A stretch of 52,046 nt of DNA. Origin: CAZOEL01 sp964578835. GTDB taxonomy: Bacteria; Desulfobacterota; Syntrophobacteria; Syntrophobacterales; Syntrophobacteraceae. The stretch covers positions 1 through 52,046 of the forward strand of contig CAZOEL010000049.1 in the NCBI GenBank assembly GCA_964578835.1. Direction: 5' to 3'. How positions within the stretch are numbered: position 1 is the stretch's first letter; each line of letters opens with the position of its first letter. Below the pieces are notes generated by a model that searched no databases, was not told the DNA's origin, and saw only the letters and a list, made by a program, of their open reading frames with translations. Positions 7,523-16,679 of this stretch are shown here, one piece after another. Both the position numbers and the translations under genes were made by a program.

Positions 7523-8155
7523 ATGAATCTCAAAGAGGCGGTCGAGAAGATACATTGGCTGGGGCATGACTGTATGCGCATTGAAGGAAGCGTCGCAGTC
7601 TGTTTCGATCCTTTTCAGCTTGCCGACAAGAATGAGGCCGATCTGATCTTGATAACTCACGAGCACTTCGATCACTGTTCTCCGGAAGATGTCGCCAAGG
7701 TGCTCAAGAAGGACAGCGTGATCGTCACAAATGCCGCATCGGCCGAACAGCTGAAGGGGGACGTCCGGATAGCCGCGCCGGGAGACCGTCTGCAGGTAAA
7801 AGGCGTGGATATTGAGGTCTTGCCGGCATACAACGTCAACAAGAATTTCCATCCCAAGGCGGCCGGGATGCTCGCTTTTCTGATTACACTCGATGGAGTC
7901 CGTTATTATCACGGCGGAGATACGGATTTCATCCCCGAGATGAAGGGGCTGGAGGTGGACGTCGCCTTCCTGCCCGTATCGGGCACCTATGTCATGACGG
8001 CTGAAGAGGCCGTAGAAGCGGCGAAAGCCATAAAGCCCAAACTGGCCATTCCGATGCACTATGGGGCCATTGTGGGCAGTGAAGATGATGCAACGAGTTT
8101 CAAAAAAGCTTTGGAAGGAGAAATCGAGGTCGTGATTCTTTCTAAAGAGAGCTGA
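7523..8155 (+). CDS. MBL-fold metal-dependent hydrolase (UlaG-like)
   Basis: The 210-residue protein has the metallo-beta-lactamase metal motif THEHFDH (H46, H48, D50, H51), followed by YHGGDTDF and PMHYGA, which supply further metal ligands. The compact size and lack of extra domains match the UlaG/UPF0173-like branch, cytoplasmic hydrolases whose substrates are mostly unknown. GAGGAG lies at good SD distance from the ATG. It opens a plus-strand run leading to the radical SAM protein, but the 116-bp gap makes co-transcription uncertain. The fold is clear; the substrate cannot be read from sequence. Confidence 0.88.
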   Translation: MNLKEAVEKIHWLGHDCMRIEGSVAVCFDPFQLADKNEADLILITHEHFDHCSPEDVAKVLKKDSVIVTNAASAEQLKGDVRIAAPGDRLQVKGVDIEVLPAYNVNKNFHPKAAGMLAFLITLDGVRYYHGGDTDFIPEMKGLEVDVAFLPVSGTYVMTAEEAVEAAKAIKPKLAIPMHYGAIVGSEDDATSFKKALEGEIEVVILSKES

Positions 8156-8271
8156 CGATACAGACGTGGGGGAGGGGTAGCGCGCGTTTGCCACAATTTT
8201 GATTCTTGGCCTCGTCCCCCACAGCACACGATTCATCCCTCTTAATCCCCTGCCCAGCAAAGGAATGAACG

Positions 8272-9204
8272 ATGCCCGCCGCTTATCTCGAAGCTTACAG
8301 AAACGGACGACTTGCTGAAAGCATCCGTCGGAGTCTTCGGTGGATGGAGAAGTGCTCCTTGTGCCCGAGGCTCTGCAACGTCAATCGCATGAAGGGCGAA
8401 AAGGGATACTGCCGAACCGGCCGGCATGCCCTGGTTGCGAGCTATGGGCCTCATTTTGGAGAAGAGAGGCCGCTGGTGGGAAGAAAAGGCTCCGGGACCA
8501 TTTTCTTTTCGCACTGCAATCTCTTTTGCACTTTTTGCCAGAACTTCGACATAAGTCATGGCGGCGAGGGAGTTGAAGCAACGCCAGAAACGTTGGCTGG
8601 AATCATGCTGGAGCTTCAGGGGCTGGGTTGCCATAACATCAATTTGGTCAGTCCTTCCCACGTTATCGCTTCCATATTGGAAAGTCTGCCCATTGCTGTG
8701 GAAAGAGGGCTTCATGTCCCTTTGGTTTATAATACCGGAGGCTACGATCGGGTATCGGCATTGAAGCTCCTCGAAGGCATAGTGGATATTTACATGCCCG
8801 ATTTTAAATTCTGGGATTCCGAGGAGTCCGGAAAGTTTTGTTCCGCCCCCGATTACCCGGCTCGAGCCAGGAAATCGCTTCTCGAGATGCACAGGCAAAC
8901 CGGCGACTTGGAGATGGACGCAACCGGAATTGCGCAAAGGGGGCTTCTCGTTCGGCACCTGGTCATGCCGAACGGCGTTGCCGGCACTGCTTCCATTTTA
9001 AATTTTATTGCCAGGGAGATTTCGCCGAATACATACGTGAACGTAATGAGCCAGTATCACCCGTGCGGCGGGGCTGTGAACGACGCCGAGATTGGAAGGA
9101 GCTTGACTCCGCACGAGTTTGAAGCGGCTTTGGAATCAGCTCGGGAGGCGGGTTTGAAGCGCCTCGACGATAGGCATAAGCATTGGATCTCAATAGAATT
9201 TTAA
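8272..9204 (+). CDS. Radical SAM protein, PflX-like (COG1313 type)
   Basis: The 310-residue protein carries the radical SAM cluster motif CNLFCTFC (C82, C86, C89). An N-terminal group of cysteines (C28, C31, C35, C47: CSLCPRLC and YC) could bind a second metal centre, as in PflX-type proteins. Motifs such as NTGGYD and LVMPN are typical of this branch. These proteins resemble pyruvate formate-lyase activases, but their targets are generally unknown, and no glycyl-radical enzyme gene is nearby. The ATG follows an AGGAA SD. It lies just before two PilT genes; I infer no functional link. Confidence 0.88.
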   Translation: MPAAYLEAYRNGRLAESIRRSLRWMEKCSLCPRLCNVNRMKGEKGYCRTGRHALVASYGPHFGEERPLVGRKGSGTIFFSHCNLFCTFCQNFDISHGGEGVEATPETLAGIMLELQGLGCHNINLVSPSHVIASILESLPIAVERGLHVPLVYNTGGYDRVSALKLLEGIVDIYMPDFKFWDSEESGKFCSAPDYPARARKSLLEMHRQTGDLEMDATGIAQRGLLVRHLVMPNGVAGTASILNFIAREISPNTYVNVMSQYHPCGGAVNDAEIGRSLTPHEFEAALESAREAGLKRLDDRHKHWISIEF

Positions 9205-9319
9205 ATATGGGTTGCGGATTGCGGAATGAGAGTCTTGGAGTGGCGGGAGCGCTCGATGGGATGCAAACGGGAGCTTGTCTATCGCCCGCAATCTGTTTAG
9301 CGGAATCTGTGGGGGAGTA

Positions 9320-10402
9320 ATGGCCAGAATTGACGCATTTTTCAAATTGATGAACGAACAGCGAGCTTCCGACCTTCACCTGGTGTCGGGGCAGCAACCG
9401 GTCCTCAGGATTAGAGGCGATCTCGAACGCGTTAAATACAAGGTGCTCGATGATGACGAGCTGCGCTCCATGCTCTATGAGATCACTCCCGAAGACAAGA
9501 TCAAAGTGTTCGAAGAGACCGGCGATCTGGATTTTGCGTATGAGATAGTTGGGCTTGCTCGATACCGCGCCAACTACTTTAGACAGAAAAACGGGATCGG
9601 AGCAGTGTTTCGAGAGATCCCGAGCGAAATCCTGAGCGTGGAGCAATTGGGGCTCCCGCCTGTTATCAGCAGGCTGTCCATGCTTCCGAGAGGAATCGTA
9701 CTTGTAACGGGGCCTACTGGTAGTGGAAAATCGACGACTCTGGCGGCCGTAGTTGACGAGGCGAACAGAAAACGCAAGGACCACATCATAACCATTGAAG
9801 ATCCTATAGAATTTGTTCACACCAGCAAGAACTGCGTGGTCAACCACAGAGAAGTAAGCACGCATACCAATTCATTCTCTTCTGCTCTTCGCGCGGCCCT
9901 TCGTGAAGATCCGGACATCATTCTCGTTGGCGAAATGCGCGACCTCGAGACTATTCGCCTGGCTGTCGAAGCAGCCGCAACCGGACACCTCGTCTTTTCC
10001 ACTCTCCATACGACTAGCGCCGCCAAAACCGTGGATCGCATCATCGAAGTCTTTCCTACGGGAGAGCAGGCCCAGATCCGATCGACGCTGGCCGATGGAC
10101 TGCGCGCAGTTGTTTCTCAGGCGCTCTTCAAACGAGTGGACGTAAAAGGACGAATCGCCGTGCTGGAGATCCTTGTCGCAACCCATGCTGTTCGCGCCAT
10201 GATACGTGAAGCCAAGACTCATCAGATTCCTTCCGCTATGCAGACAGGCAAGAAATATGGGATGCAGACTCTCGACGACGGTATCTTTGCTCACCTCAAG
10301 GCGGGACGCATCAGTCCCGATGAAGCCTACTCAAAGTGTGTGGACAAAGAAAAATTCAGGCCTTATTTGACGGAGCCTCCCCAAGATTTTACAGAAGTCT
10401 GA
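9320..10402 (+). CDS. pilT: Type IV pilus retraction ATPase, PilT family (copy 1)
   Basis: This 360-residue cytoplasmic ATPase would power pilus retraction and twitching motility. It has the N-terminal PAS-like part (SDLHLVSGQQPVLRI), Walker A GPTGSGKST (131-139), the Asp box around TIEDPIEF, Walker B ILVGEMRD and the His box STLHTTSA. The longest frame begins at a TTG at 9275. I chose the ATG at 9320 because it follows GGGGGAG and gives the family N-terminus. A second PilT-type gene follows 41 bp later, like the pilT-pilU pairs of other bacteria. No other pilus genes are in the window. Confidence 0.92.
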   Translation: MARIDAFFKLMNEQRASDLHLVSGQQPVLRIRGDLERVKYKVLDDDELRSMLYEITPEDKIKVFEETGDLDFAYEIVGLARYRANYFRQKNGIGAVFREIPSEILSVEQLGLPPVISRLSMLPRGIVLVTGPTGSGKSTTLAAVVDEANRKRKDHIITIEDPIEFVHTSKNCVVNHREVSTHTNSFSSALRAALREDPDIILVGEMRDLETIRLAVEAAATGHLVFSTLHTTSAAKTVDRIIEVFPTGEQAQIRSTLADGLRAVVSQALFKRVDVKGRIAVLEILVATHAVRAMIREAKTHQIPSAMQTGKKYGMQTLDDGIFAHLKAGRISPDEAYSKCVDKEKFRPYLTEPPQDFTEV

Positions 10403-10443
10403 TTCAGCCGAACGATTTCTTTTTCAACTGAGAGTGGTGGAAA

Positions 10444-11613
10444 ATGAGACGAAAAGAATTGGATTACTTTCTTACAAGCATACTCGATGATAATCCCAGG
10501 ATATCCGATATAAACTTCACAGTTGGAAAGCCTCCGCAAGCGGAGCTCGACGGCAAGCTCGTGCCCGTTTGTCCCACCATGGGGGTGGATAAACTGGCTC
10601 CCTTCCATACGGAGACGATCGCGCTGAACCTTATCGGGGGCGATCGTCGGAATATCCAGCATCTCTTGCATCATGGCTCCTGTGACCTTTCATATCACTT
10701 GCCGGGCAGGGCGCGCTTTCGAGTAAACGTTTTCTCCCAGCGAGGCACTTATTCTATCGTCATGCGCCAGCTTCCCACAAAAGTGGCTTCGGTGGACGAT
10801 CTTAGCCTGCCGCCTGTCATGAAGACCATAGCTGAGGAAAAATATGGAATTGTCTTCATAACGGGCGCTACGGGAAGCGGTAAGTCGACGACGCTTGCGG
10901 CCATCTTGAACGAAATCAATATGCGCAAAGCCGTTCACGTGGTCACTTTGGAAGATCCTGTGGAATTCGTGCATTCACAGATGGTGTCGACTTTCAACCA
11001 GAGAGAGCTCGGGCTTGATTTCGATAGCTTTGCCAATGGGCTTCGTGCGGCTCTGAGACAGGCGCCGAAAGTAATTCTCGTGGGTGAAATGCGCGACCGT
11101 GAAACCGTCGAAATTGGGTTGAGCGCCGCCGAGACAGGACATCTCGTGTTGACCACATTGCATACGGTGGATGCCGGTCAGACTATCAATCGCATTGTCG
11201 GTATGTTCGAGCTGGAAGAGGAGCGCTTGATCAGAATTCGCCTGGCTGATACTCTTCGCTGGGTTGTCTCGCAGCGCCTGATTCCCAAGGTCAACTCCGG
11301 CCGCGCCGCGGCTCTTGAAATAATGGGCGTGAATCTTCGGGTGAAAGAGGCGATAATAAATGGGGAATCCGAAGGCAAGACGTATTATGAAATGATGCAG
11401 CAGGCGAAGCCGTTTGGCTGGACGACCTTCGATGACAGCATCGGAGAGCTCTATCTGGCGGGGAGCATCACGGAGGATACCGCTCTGGCGTATGCCTCGA
11501 AAAGGGCGGTGGTGAAAAGATTCATCGACCAGGTCCGCGCGTCCAGAGGTGAAAAAACCACAGATATTGACGGCCTCGCCATAGATTGTGATTATGCGAA
11601 GAGCGTATGCTGA
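10444..11613 (+). CDS. PilT/PilU-family pilus retraction ATPase (copy 2)
   Basis: The 389-residue product repeats the PilT layout: SDINFTVGKPPQAELDG at the N-terminus, Walker A GATGSGKST (141-149), TLEDPVEF, Walker B ILVGEMRD and TTLHTVDA. It differs from copy 1 in its N-terminal third and has a longer C-terminus ending in a Cys-containing tail. It lies 41 bp downstream of copy 1 on the same strand and is probably co-transcribed. A PilU-like accessory role is likely by arrangement, but the sequence alone does not separate PilT from PilU. Confidence 0.88.
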   Translation: MRRKELDYFLTSILDDNPRISDINFTVGKPPQAELDGKLVPVCPTMGVDKLAPFHTETIALNLIGGDRRNIQHLLHHGSCDLSYHLPGRARFRVNVFSQRGTYSIVMRQLPTKVASVDDLSLPPVMKTIAEEKYGIVFITGATGSGKSTTLAAILNEINMRKAVHVVTLEDPVEFVHSQMVSTFNQRELGLDFDSFANGLRAALRQAPKVILVGEMRDRETVEIGLSAAETGHLVLTTLHTVDAGQTINRIVGMFELEEERLIRIRLADTLRWVVSQRLIPKVNSGRAAALEIMGVNLRVKEAIINGESEGKTYYEMMQQAKPFGWTTFDDSIGELYLAGSITEDTALAYASKRAVVKRFIDQVRASRGEKTTDIDGLAIDCDYAKSVC

Positions 11614-11714
11614 GATCGGACGGGTTTTTTGCAGTTGATCCCGTTTTCCTTTTAGAAATGAAGGTCTTTTTTTGAAACTTTGCGGCGAGTGTGAATGATG
11701 GCGGGGGTGGCGGC

Positions 11715-12731
11715 ATGCTGGTGAGCGAGCTGGGAGAGTTTGGACTGATAAGGCGAATCGCCGGCCATCTGCCGGCGCCGCCCGCAGATGTTGTCGTTGG
11801 AATAGGCGATGATGTCGCAGTGCTTAAGACTTCGAGCTCGGAGTACCTGCTCGCCACCTGTGACGCTCAGATCGAGAATGTTCATTTCTTGAGGCGTGCG
11901 ATCACTCCTTATCAGCTTGGTTGGAAAACCGCAGCCATCAATCTGAGCGACATCGCGGCCGCAGGCGGCGAGGCGAGTTGGGCTCTGGCGTCCCTGGCGC
12001 TGCCTGCCGATGCGGAAGTCTCTTTTGTCGATGCGCTTTACGAAGGAATGCGCGAGCAGATGCAGATGGCGGGAGCTGCAATCGTGGGGGGGAATCTCAG
12101 CAAGATCGCGGAACAAATTGTTGTCGATCTCTTTTTGCTTGGAAAGGTGTCTCCCGCCAATCTGGTGCTGCGAAGCGGAGCCCGTGAAGGGGATCTTATC
12201 CTGGTGACGGGCAGCCTCGGAGATTCCCGGGCGGGCCTGGAGCTCATTACAAATTCGAGCTTGAATGTTTCGGATGAGACACGCCGTCGAGTTGAAGCAA
12301 GGCATCTTACGCCCATGCCTCGCCTGAGAGAGGGGCAGTTGCTTGGAAAGTCGGGCTTCGTGCGCGCTATGGCCGATGTGAGCGACGGAGTTCTTGGCGA
12401 CCTCGGACATATTTGCGCCGCCAGCGGCGTCGGAGCCGAGGTGATTCTTTCGGCTCTTCCCATTAGCGGAGAGTGCCTCGAGACGGCTCGCGCCGCGGGA
12501 CTGAATGCTTCCGATTGGGCCTTGGCGGGTGGCGAGGATTACGAGCTTGTCTTCACTGTCTCTGCGGAACACGCCTCGGATGTCCGGAAAATGTTGATGG
12601 ATGAGACCGGAGCTCCCTGCCATGTTATCGGGGCCGTGCTCTCCGAGGGGGAGAGCATCTATGTCACCACTCCCGAAGGAAAGCGGGAGGTCTCGCCTTC
12701 AGATTTTTCAGCGGGTTGGAAGCATTTTTGA
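11715..12731 (+). CDS. thiL: Thiamine-monophosphate kinase ThiL
   Basis: ThiL phosphorylates thiamine monophosphate to thiamine diphosphate with ATP, the last step of cofactor synthesis. The 338-residue product begins with the typical GEFGLIRRI and continues with VGIGDDVAVL (nucleotide/Mg site), NLSDIAAAGG, GGNLS and ALAGGEDYELVFT near the end. The frame can be extended to a GTG at 11691, but that adds a Gly-rich octapeptide; the ATG at 11715 follows GGGGGTGG and fits the family. ThiD follows 44 bp downstream, so this is a two-gene thiamine block, without a TPP riboswitch that I can see. Confidence 0.95.
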   Translation: MLVSELGEFGLIRRIAGHLPAPPADVVVGIGDDVAVLKTSSSEYLLATCDAQIENVHFLRRAITPYQLGWKTAAINLSDIAAAGGEASWALASLALPADAEVSFVDALYEGMREQMQMAGAAIVGGNLSKIAEQIVVDLFLLGKVSPANLVLRSGAREGDLILVTGSLGDSRAGLELITNSSLNVSDETRRRVEARHLTPMPRLREGQLLGKSGFVRAMADVSDGVLGDLGHICAASGVGAEVILSALPISGECLETARAAGLNASDWALAGGEDYELVFTVSAEHASDVRKMLMDETGAPCHVIGAVLSEGESIYVTTPEGKREVSPSDFSAGWKHF

Positions 12732-12775
12732 TGCGTCTTCTGTTACCCGCAACCTTGCATATGGAGTGAATTTAA

Positions 12776-13591
12776 ATGGCTCGAATTCCACGCGCATTGA
12801 CCATAGCCGGCTCAGACTCTGGCGGAGGGGCCGGAATACAGGCCGATTTGAAGACTTTCGCCGCCCTCGGAGCATATGGCATGAGCGCAATCACGGCTCT
12901 GACCGCTCAGAATACCGTTGGCGTCCAGAGCATCGTCGAAATGGACCCTGAGTTCGTTTCCTCACAGATACGCTGCGTCGTGACGGATATCGGGGTTGAT
13001 GCTGTGAAGACGGGGATGCTCTCTAGCGCGGCGATCATCTCCCGAGTTGCCGGGGATTTGGCGCAACTGGGGGTTGAGAACCTGGTCGTGGATCCGGTTA
13101 TGGTGGCGAAAAGCGGAGACCGCCTGTTGAGAGCCGACGCTATCGAGGCCATGACCGCAGAGCTATTCCCGCTTGCTATGGTGGTTACGCCGAACCTCCA
13201 TGAAGCTTCCGTTTTCGTTGGCGCTGAAGTTAATGATGTGGAAGGGATGAAAGAGGCCGCCCTTCGAATCAAAGCGCTTGGTCCCAAATACGTATTGATC
13301 AAAGGTGGTCATCTGACCGGGACTCCCATGGATCTCCTCTATGACGGAACGACTTTCAAGGAGTTTACCAATATACGGTGCGATACTCCTCATACTCACG
13401 GCACCGGTTGCACCTTTGCCTCCGCTATCGCCGCCGGCTTGGCGCGAGGACTTGCCCTGGCCGAATCGGTTTCTCAGGCGAAGAGCTATATAACCGGGGC
13501 GATAAAGAAGGGCCTTGCGCTTGGGAAAGGACACGGACCAGTGCACCATTTTTACAAGCTCTATGAAAAAGCGGAACGCGAGTTTTATTAA
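12776..13591 (+). CDS. thiD: Hydroxymethylpyrimidine (phosphate) kinase ThiD
   Basis: The 271-residue ribokinase-fold enzyme makes HMP-PP, the pyrimidine half of thiamine. It starts with ALTIAGSDSGGGAGIQADLKTF, contains ALTAQNT, VDPVMVAKSG and TPNLHEA, and the phosphate-binding THGTGCTFASA with the catalytic Asp replaced in position by the G-C of this anion hole, as usual for ThiD. Length is normal for a stand-alone ThiD, with no ThiE fusion. The ATG follows GGAGTG. It pairs with thiL upstream and converges on the patatin gene only 9 bp away. Confidence 0.95.
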   Translation: MARIPRALTIAGSDSGGGAGIQADLKTFAALGAYGMSAITALTAQNTVGVQSIVEMDPEFVSSQIRCVVTDIGVDAVKTGMLSSAAIISRVAGDLAQLGVENLVVDPVMVAKSGDRLLRADAIEAMTAELFPLAMVVTPNLHEASVFVGAEVNDVEGMKEAALRIKALGPKYVLIKGGHLTGTPMDLLYDGTTFKEFTNIRCDTPHTHGTGCTFASAIAAGLARGLALAESVSQAKSYITGAIKKGLALGKGHGPVHHFYKLYEKAEREFY

Positions 13592-13600
13592 GCCCGTTCG

Positions 13601-14557
13601 TTAGCTCATGACGAAAGGGTGACGCCATTTTTCGCGGCGCACCGGGTGCAGGATGCCCATAAGGGTTTGAAGCCTGCGAAGCCTCTTTTTGCGTCGAATG
13701 AGCTTCAAGTTTTCTCTAAGCACATCTCGACCCGCCGATGAACAATGATCGATGCAGGCGAAATTCGACCAGAGTATCTGGTCTATTTTCGGGACCAGTA
13801 GAACGTCGGCGGAAGCTTTTCTTTCCCGCATCAGGATAATCCTGGTGATTTCGTTGCATCTGAAAAGGCTTTCAATGGCTGAAATGGGCGGCGGACCCAG
13901 ACCCAGGATATCCAGCGACGCATCCACTGCGAGCACAAAATGAGCGCCCATGGCGATAGCCGGCGCCACCGGGACGTTGTCGACCCATCCTCCGTCAACC
14001 AGGATCCTTCCGTTGAAATGAATTGGAGGAAGAAGACCTGGAATTGCCGAGCTGGCTGCGACCGCTTTTCTAAGCGACCCTGTGCGCATGACTATTTCTT
14101 CGCCTGTTATGAAGTCCATGGCGACAGCCGCAAAGGGTATCTCGAGTTTTTCAATGGGATGGTCCGGGATCAAGTCATTCATGATGTCCTGGTATGTTTC
14201 TTCTTGAACCAGCGCCGGGCGCATCATGGAGTGCGTATAGTAGACGCCTTTCCTAAAAAGCCACATGAACCGGTTGAAGAATCCATCCGGGCCGATTTCC
14301 GGCACATCTTCTCTGGCGATGGATATAGTTCTGAGGAATATATCGCTTTCCACCAGGGCGCGCATTTTTTCCACCACCATGGCGACATCTCCGTAGTAGG
14401 CGTATAGGGCTCCCACTACTGCTCCCATACTTGCGCCGACGATTATATCCACTTTGAAGCCATGCTTCTGAACTTCGTCGAGTACGCCCAGATGCGTCAG
14501 CCCCCGGGCAGAGCCGCCGCTCAGTACGAGCGCGGTTTTGAAAAGCCGTTGCGCCAT
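13601..14557 (-). CDS. Patatin-like phospholipase (RssA type)
   Basis: The 318-residue protein has the patatin catalytic set: oxyanion loop GGSARG (14-19), nucleophile elbow GASMG with S43, and the catalytic Asp in LVDGGWVDNVP. These bacterial patatins act as lipid acyl hydrolases or esterases; the physiological substrate is unknown. There is no signal peptide, so it is probably cytoplasmic. The frame extends to 14653, but the ATG at 14557 follows GGGAAG and begins right before the conserved ALVLSGG strand. The gene converges with thiD at its 3' end. Confidence 0.9.
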   Translation of the reverse strand: MAQRLFKTALVLSGGSARGLTHLGVLDEVQKHGFKVDIIVGASMGAVVGALYAYYGDVAMVVEKMRALVESDIFLRTISIAREDVPEIGPDGFFNRFMWLFRKGVYYTHSMMRPALVQEETYQDIMNDLIPDHPIEKLEIPFAAVAMDFITGEEIVMRTGSLRKAVAASSAIPGLLPPIHFNGRILVDGGWVDNVPVAPAIAMGAHFVLAVDASLDILGLGPPPISAIESLFRCNEITRIILMRERKASADVLLVPKIDQILWSNFACIDHCSSAGRDVLRENLKLIRRKKRLRRLQTLMGILHPVRREKWRHPFVMS

Positions 14558-14949
14558 GGTTGCTTCCCTTGTCCCTCGTCTCAAAAATGTTCGTTCAGTT
14601 GTTCGCAGGAGGAGCCTCTCATTTCCGATTCGGAAGACAAGAGATCCGCACAAAACCGGATAATTGTGTTATATGACTTGCGCCTTCGGCTATTTGCGTC
14701 GGATGTTGGGATTTCTCTCGGAAACCGAGAAGTGACTGTGCGACTCTCTTTTTCATGAGCAGATTGATGAGATTGCTGCATGTATTTATGAACTGTACTT
14801 TCCGTCATGCCGACCGAAGGGAGAAATCTTAAATGGCTTAAGGCGACCTGCAATCCGAGGCTTGCAGTCAAATTTATTCTATGTATCCGACCCATGGGAT
14901 TCAAGCCGATATCGTTCCCGGGAAGAATTTCAACGAACGGAGGAAAGAA

Positions 14950-15579
14950 ATGAGTGAGCTGGCTGTTCAAATTCCAGCTGGCGCAATTTCGCTGGAAGCC
15001 ATGTACGATGATGGAAAAGGCATGGAAGGAGCCGTTCTGTGCCACCCCCACCCGCTTTACGGCGGCAGTATGGACAACAATGTGGTTTTTGCGCTTCAGC
15101 GGATACTTCGAAGCCTTGGGCGTGCGACGCTGCGCTTCAACTTCAGGGGGGTTGGACTCAGCGGAGGAGAGTACGCGAATGGAGAGGGAGAGATTGAAGA
15201 TGTCTTGGCTGCCGTTGCTCATCTGAGAAAGCAAGGAAAGGACGTCGTCCATCTCATCGGATATTCTTTCGGAGCGTGGGTTTTGCTAAAAAGCGTCATG
15301 CAGGGCCTCAAGCCATCTTCTCTTACTCTCGTTTCACCACCTCTGGATTTTCTTCCTTTTGGCGATCTTCTGCTCCCTTTGGGGCCTTGCCTTGTAGTTA
15401 TGGGGGACTCCGATCAATTTTGCACTGTTGAATCACTGAAGAAGTGGCTCCACAATCAATCTTTATCAGGGCGAGTGCGCATTGTTCCAGAGATCATTTC
15501 CCATTGCGATCACTTTTACGTGGAACGGGAAAGCGCGCTCACAGCCAGAGTGGAAGAATTTATGAAAAAGATTGTCTGA
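14950..15579 (+). CDS. Alpha/beta hydrolase (COG2945 type)
   Basis: The 209-residue product has the features of small cytoplasmic alpha/beta hydrolases: CHPHPLYGGSMDNNVV, NFRGVGLSGG, nucleophile elbow GYSFGAW (Ser in the middle), an acid in MGDSDQF and a late His in CDHFYVERE. Such proteins are annotated as dienelactone-hydrolase-like; the substrate is not known. The frame opens at 14881, but the ATG at 14950 has a perfect GGAGG SD. It ends before a 10-bp hairpin shared with the convergent lipoprotein gene. Confidence 0.87.
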   Translation: MSELAVQIPAGAISLEAMYDDGKGMEGAVLCHPHPLYGGSMDNNVVFALQRILRSLGRATLRFNFRGVGLSGGEYANGEGEIEDVLAAVAHLRKQGKDVVHLIGYSFGAWVLLKSVMQGLKPSSLTLVSPPLDFLPFGDLLLPLGPCLVVMGDSDQFCTVESLKKWLHNQSLSGRVRIVPEIISHCDHFYVERESALTARVEEFMKKIV

Positions 15580-15597
15580 AGGGGGGCATTTGAAGAA

Positions 15598-15631
15598 GCG
15601 TGCGTCAATCGAACATGCAACTGACGCACGC
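15598..15631. terminator. Bidirectional terminator-like hairpin
   Basis: The 10-base arms GCGTGCGTCA (15598-15607) and TGACGCACGC (15622-15631) are perfectly complementary and lie between convergent genes. No long T tract follows, so efficiency is uncertain. Confidence 0.6.
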
Positions 15632-15653
15632 AATGCCCGTGTCACGCCAAGAC

Positions 15654-16229
15654 TCAGAGCTTGTCAATTCCAAGGCCTTCCCGCTCATTGCCATGCTCAA
15701 AGTCGAAGAAAATGTTGCCAAGCCGCCTGTCGTCAAACTGCGCCCACTTGCTTGGGATCGCTTCTGTCGTAGGTGATCCTATGAGCGCTTCGTGGATGCG
15801 GACGGGACTGTAATTGCCGGCTCTATCCTTGATCTTTATCTCAACCCTGACCGTTTCCCAGAGGCCTATGCGGCGTGGCGTATTGAGAGCCAGGTAGCCG
15901 GCAAAGGCTCGGCGATCGTTTCCCTTCAGTACGATTATGTCGTTAGCTGTTTTCTGTCCTACCTGGGTCACAAACACCCATAGATGGTCCATATCGCCAT
16001 CCGGGTCCTCTCCCTGAACGAAAATTCTCCACATTTGCCCTTGCCAGAGAGATGAAACGGCAAAGCTATCCAGGATTTGCGGCGGATGGCCCGGGGCTGA
16101 GGCCGCGGCTGCCGGAGGGATCGTCGGAGTGTAAACGCCCGAATAGCTCCCCATGGATGAACATGAAGCGGTAAAGGCAAGGAAGAGCAACAATAAGGCC
16201 GCTTTGATCGTGATCTGAGCTGATTTCAT
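15654..16229 (-). CDS. Putative lipoprotein, 191 aa
   Basis: The N-terminus is a type II signal peptide: MKSAQITIKA, a hydrophobic core ALLLLFLAF and a TASC lipobox with C23 as the expected lipidated cysteine. The mature protein starts with a Ser/Pro/Ala-rich stretch and continues with beta-strand-like segments (MWRIFVQGEDPDGDMDHLWVFV; WETVRVEIKIKDRAGNYSP), reminiscent of an immunoglobulin-like or CARDB-type fold. The frame reaches 16271, but GAAGGAG before the ATG at 16229 fixes the start. It is a single gene whose function I cannot name. Confidence 0.8.
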   Translation of the reverse strand: MKSAQITIKAALLLLFLAFTASCSSMGSYSGVYTPTIPPAAAASAPGHPPQILDSFAVSSLWQGQMWRIFVQGEDPDGDMDHLWVFVTQVGQKTANDIIVLKGNDRRAFAGYLALNTPRRIGLWETVRVEIKIKDRAGNYSPVRIHEALIGSPTTEAIPSKWAQFDDRRLGNIFFDFEHGNEREGLGIDKL

Positions 16230-16679
16230 TTTTTTGCTCCTTCTCGAGTTTATTGGCGCAGGCAAGGGCAAGCTCGACCTCGACGATGGCGCTAAAGAGC
16301 CCTCATGCCTGACTGTCTGTCAATTGGTCAATAAGCGGACAATGAGGCTGCATCCCGCTGAAATGCTGGACTCTAATACTCTGCCGGCGTCCCTAGAGCA
16401 ATATAAGAATGGCTTAGGCCTCCACAATAAAATACATATTTGAAACGTTTGTTTCAATGCAAAATGTTAAAATAATCAGCGATCTATTCTTTGCATAAAA
16501 GAAAGTTCTTCTGAATAAACGAAAAAAATCACAATGTGGCTGAATTTCATGTTCGCTTACGATGGCGTTTTATGGTAAATAAAAAAACCTTGTTGTGTGT
16601 GAGAGTGGCTGATGCTGGCTCCTTTCTTCAACTTTGCAGAATGAGTGAAAGATTTGCCGTCCCGAGGCAAGGAGGTGCA
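16230..16679. other. Intergenic region between divergent genes
   Basis: This 450-bp region carries the promoters of the lipoprotein gene (-) and the DUF1566 gene (+). It turns AT-rich toward the right and includes a palindromic operator-like site at 16440-16457. I see no convincing gene. A GTG-started extension of the DUF1566 frame reaches back to 16536 but has no SD. Confidence 0.5.
16440..16457. promoter_or_regulatory. Palindromic operator-like site (TetR-type appearance)
   Basis: TTGAAAC (16440-16446) and GTTTCAA (16451-16457) form a perfect 7-bp inverted repeat around GTTT. The spacing and the AAACGTTTGTTT core resemble TetR-family operators. No TetR gene is in the window, so the regulator would be encoded elsewhere. 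It sits upstream of the DUF1566 gene. Confidence 0.4.
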
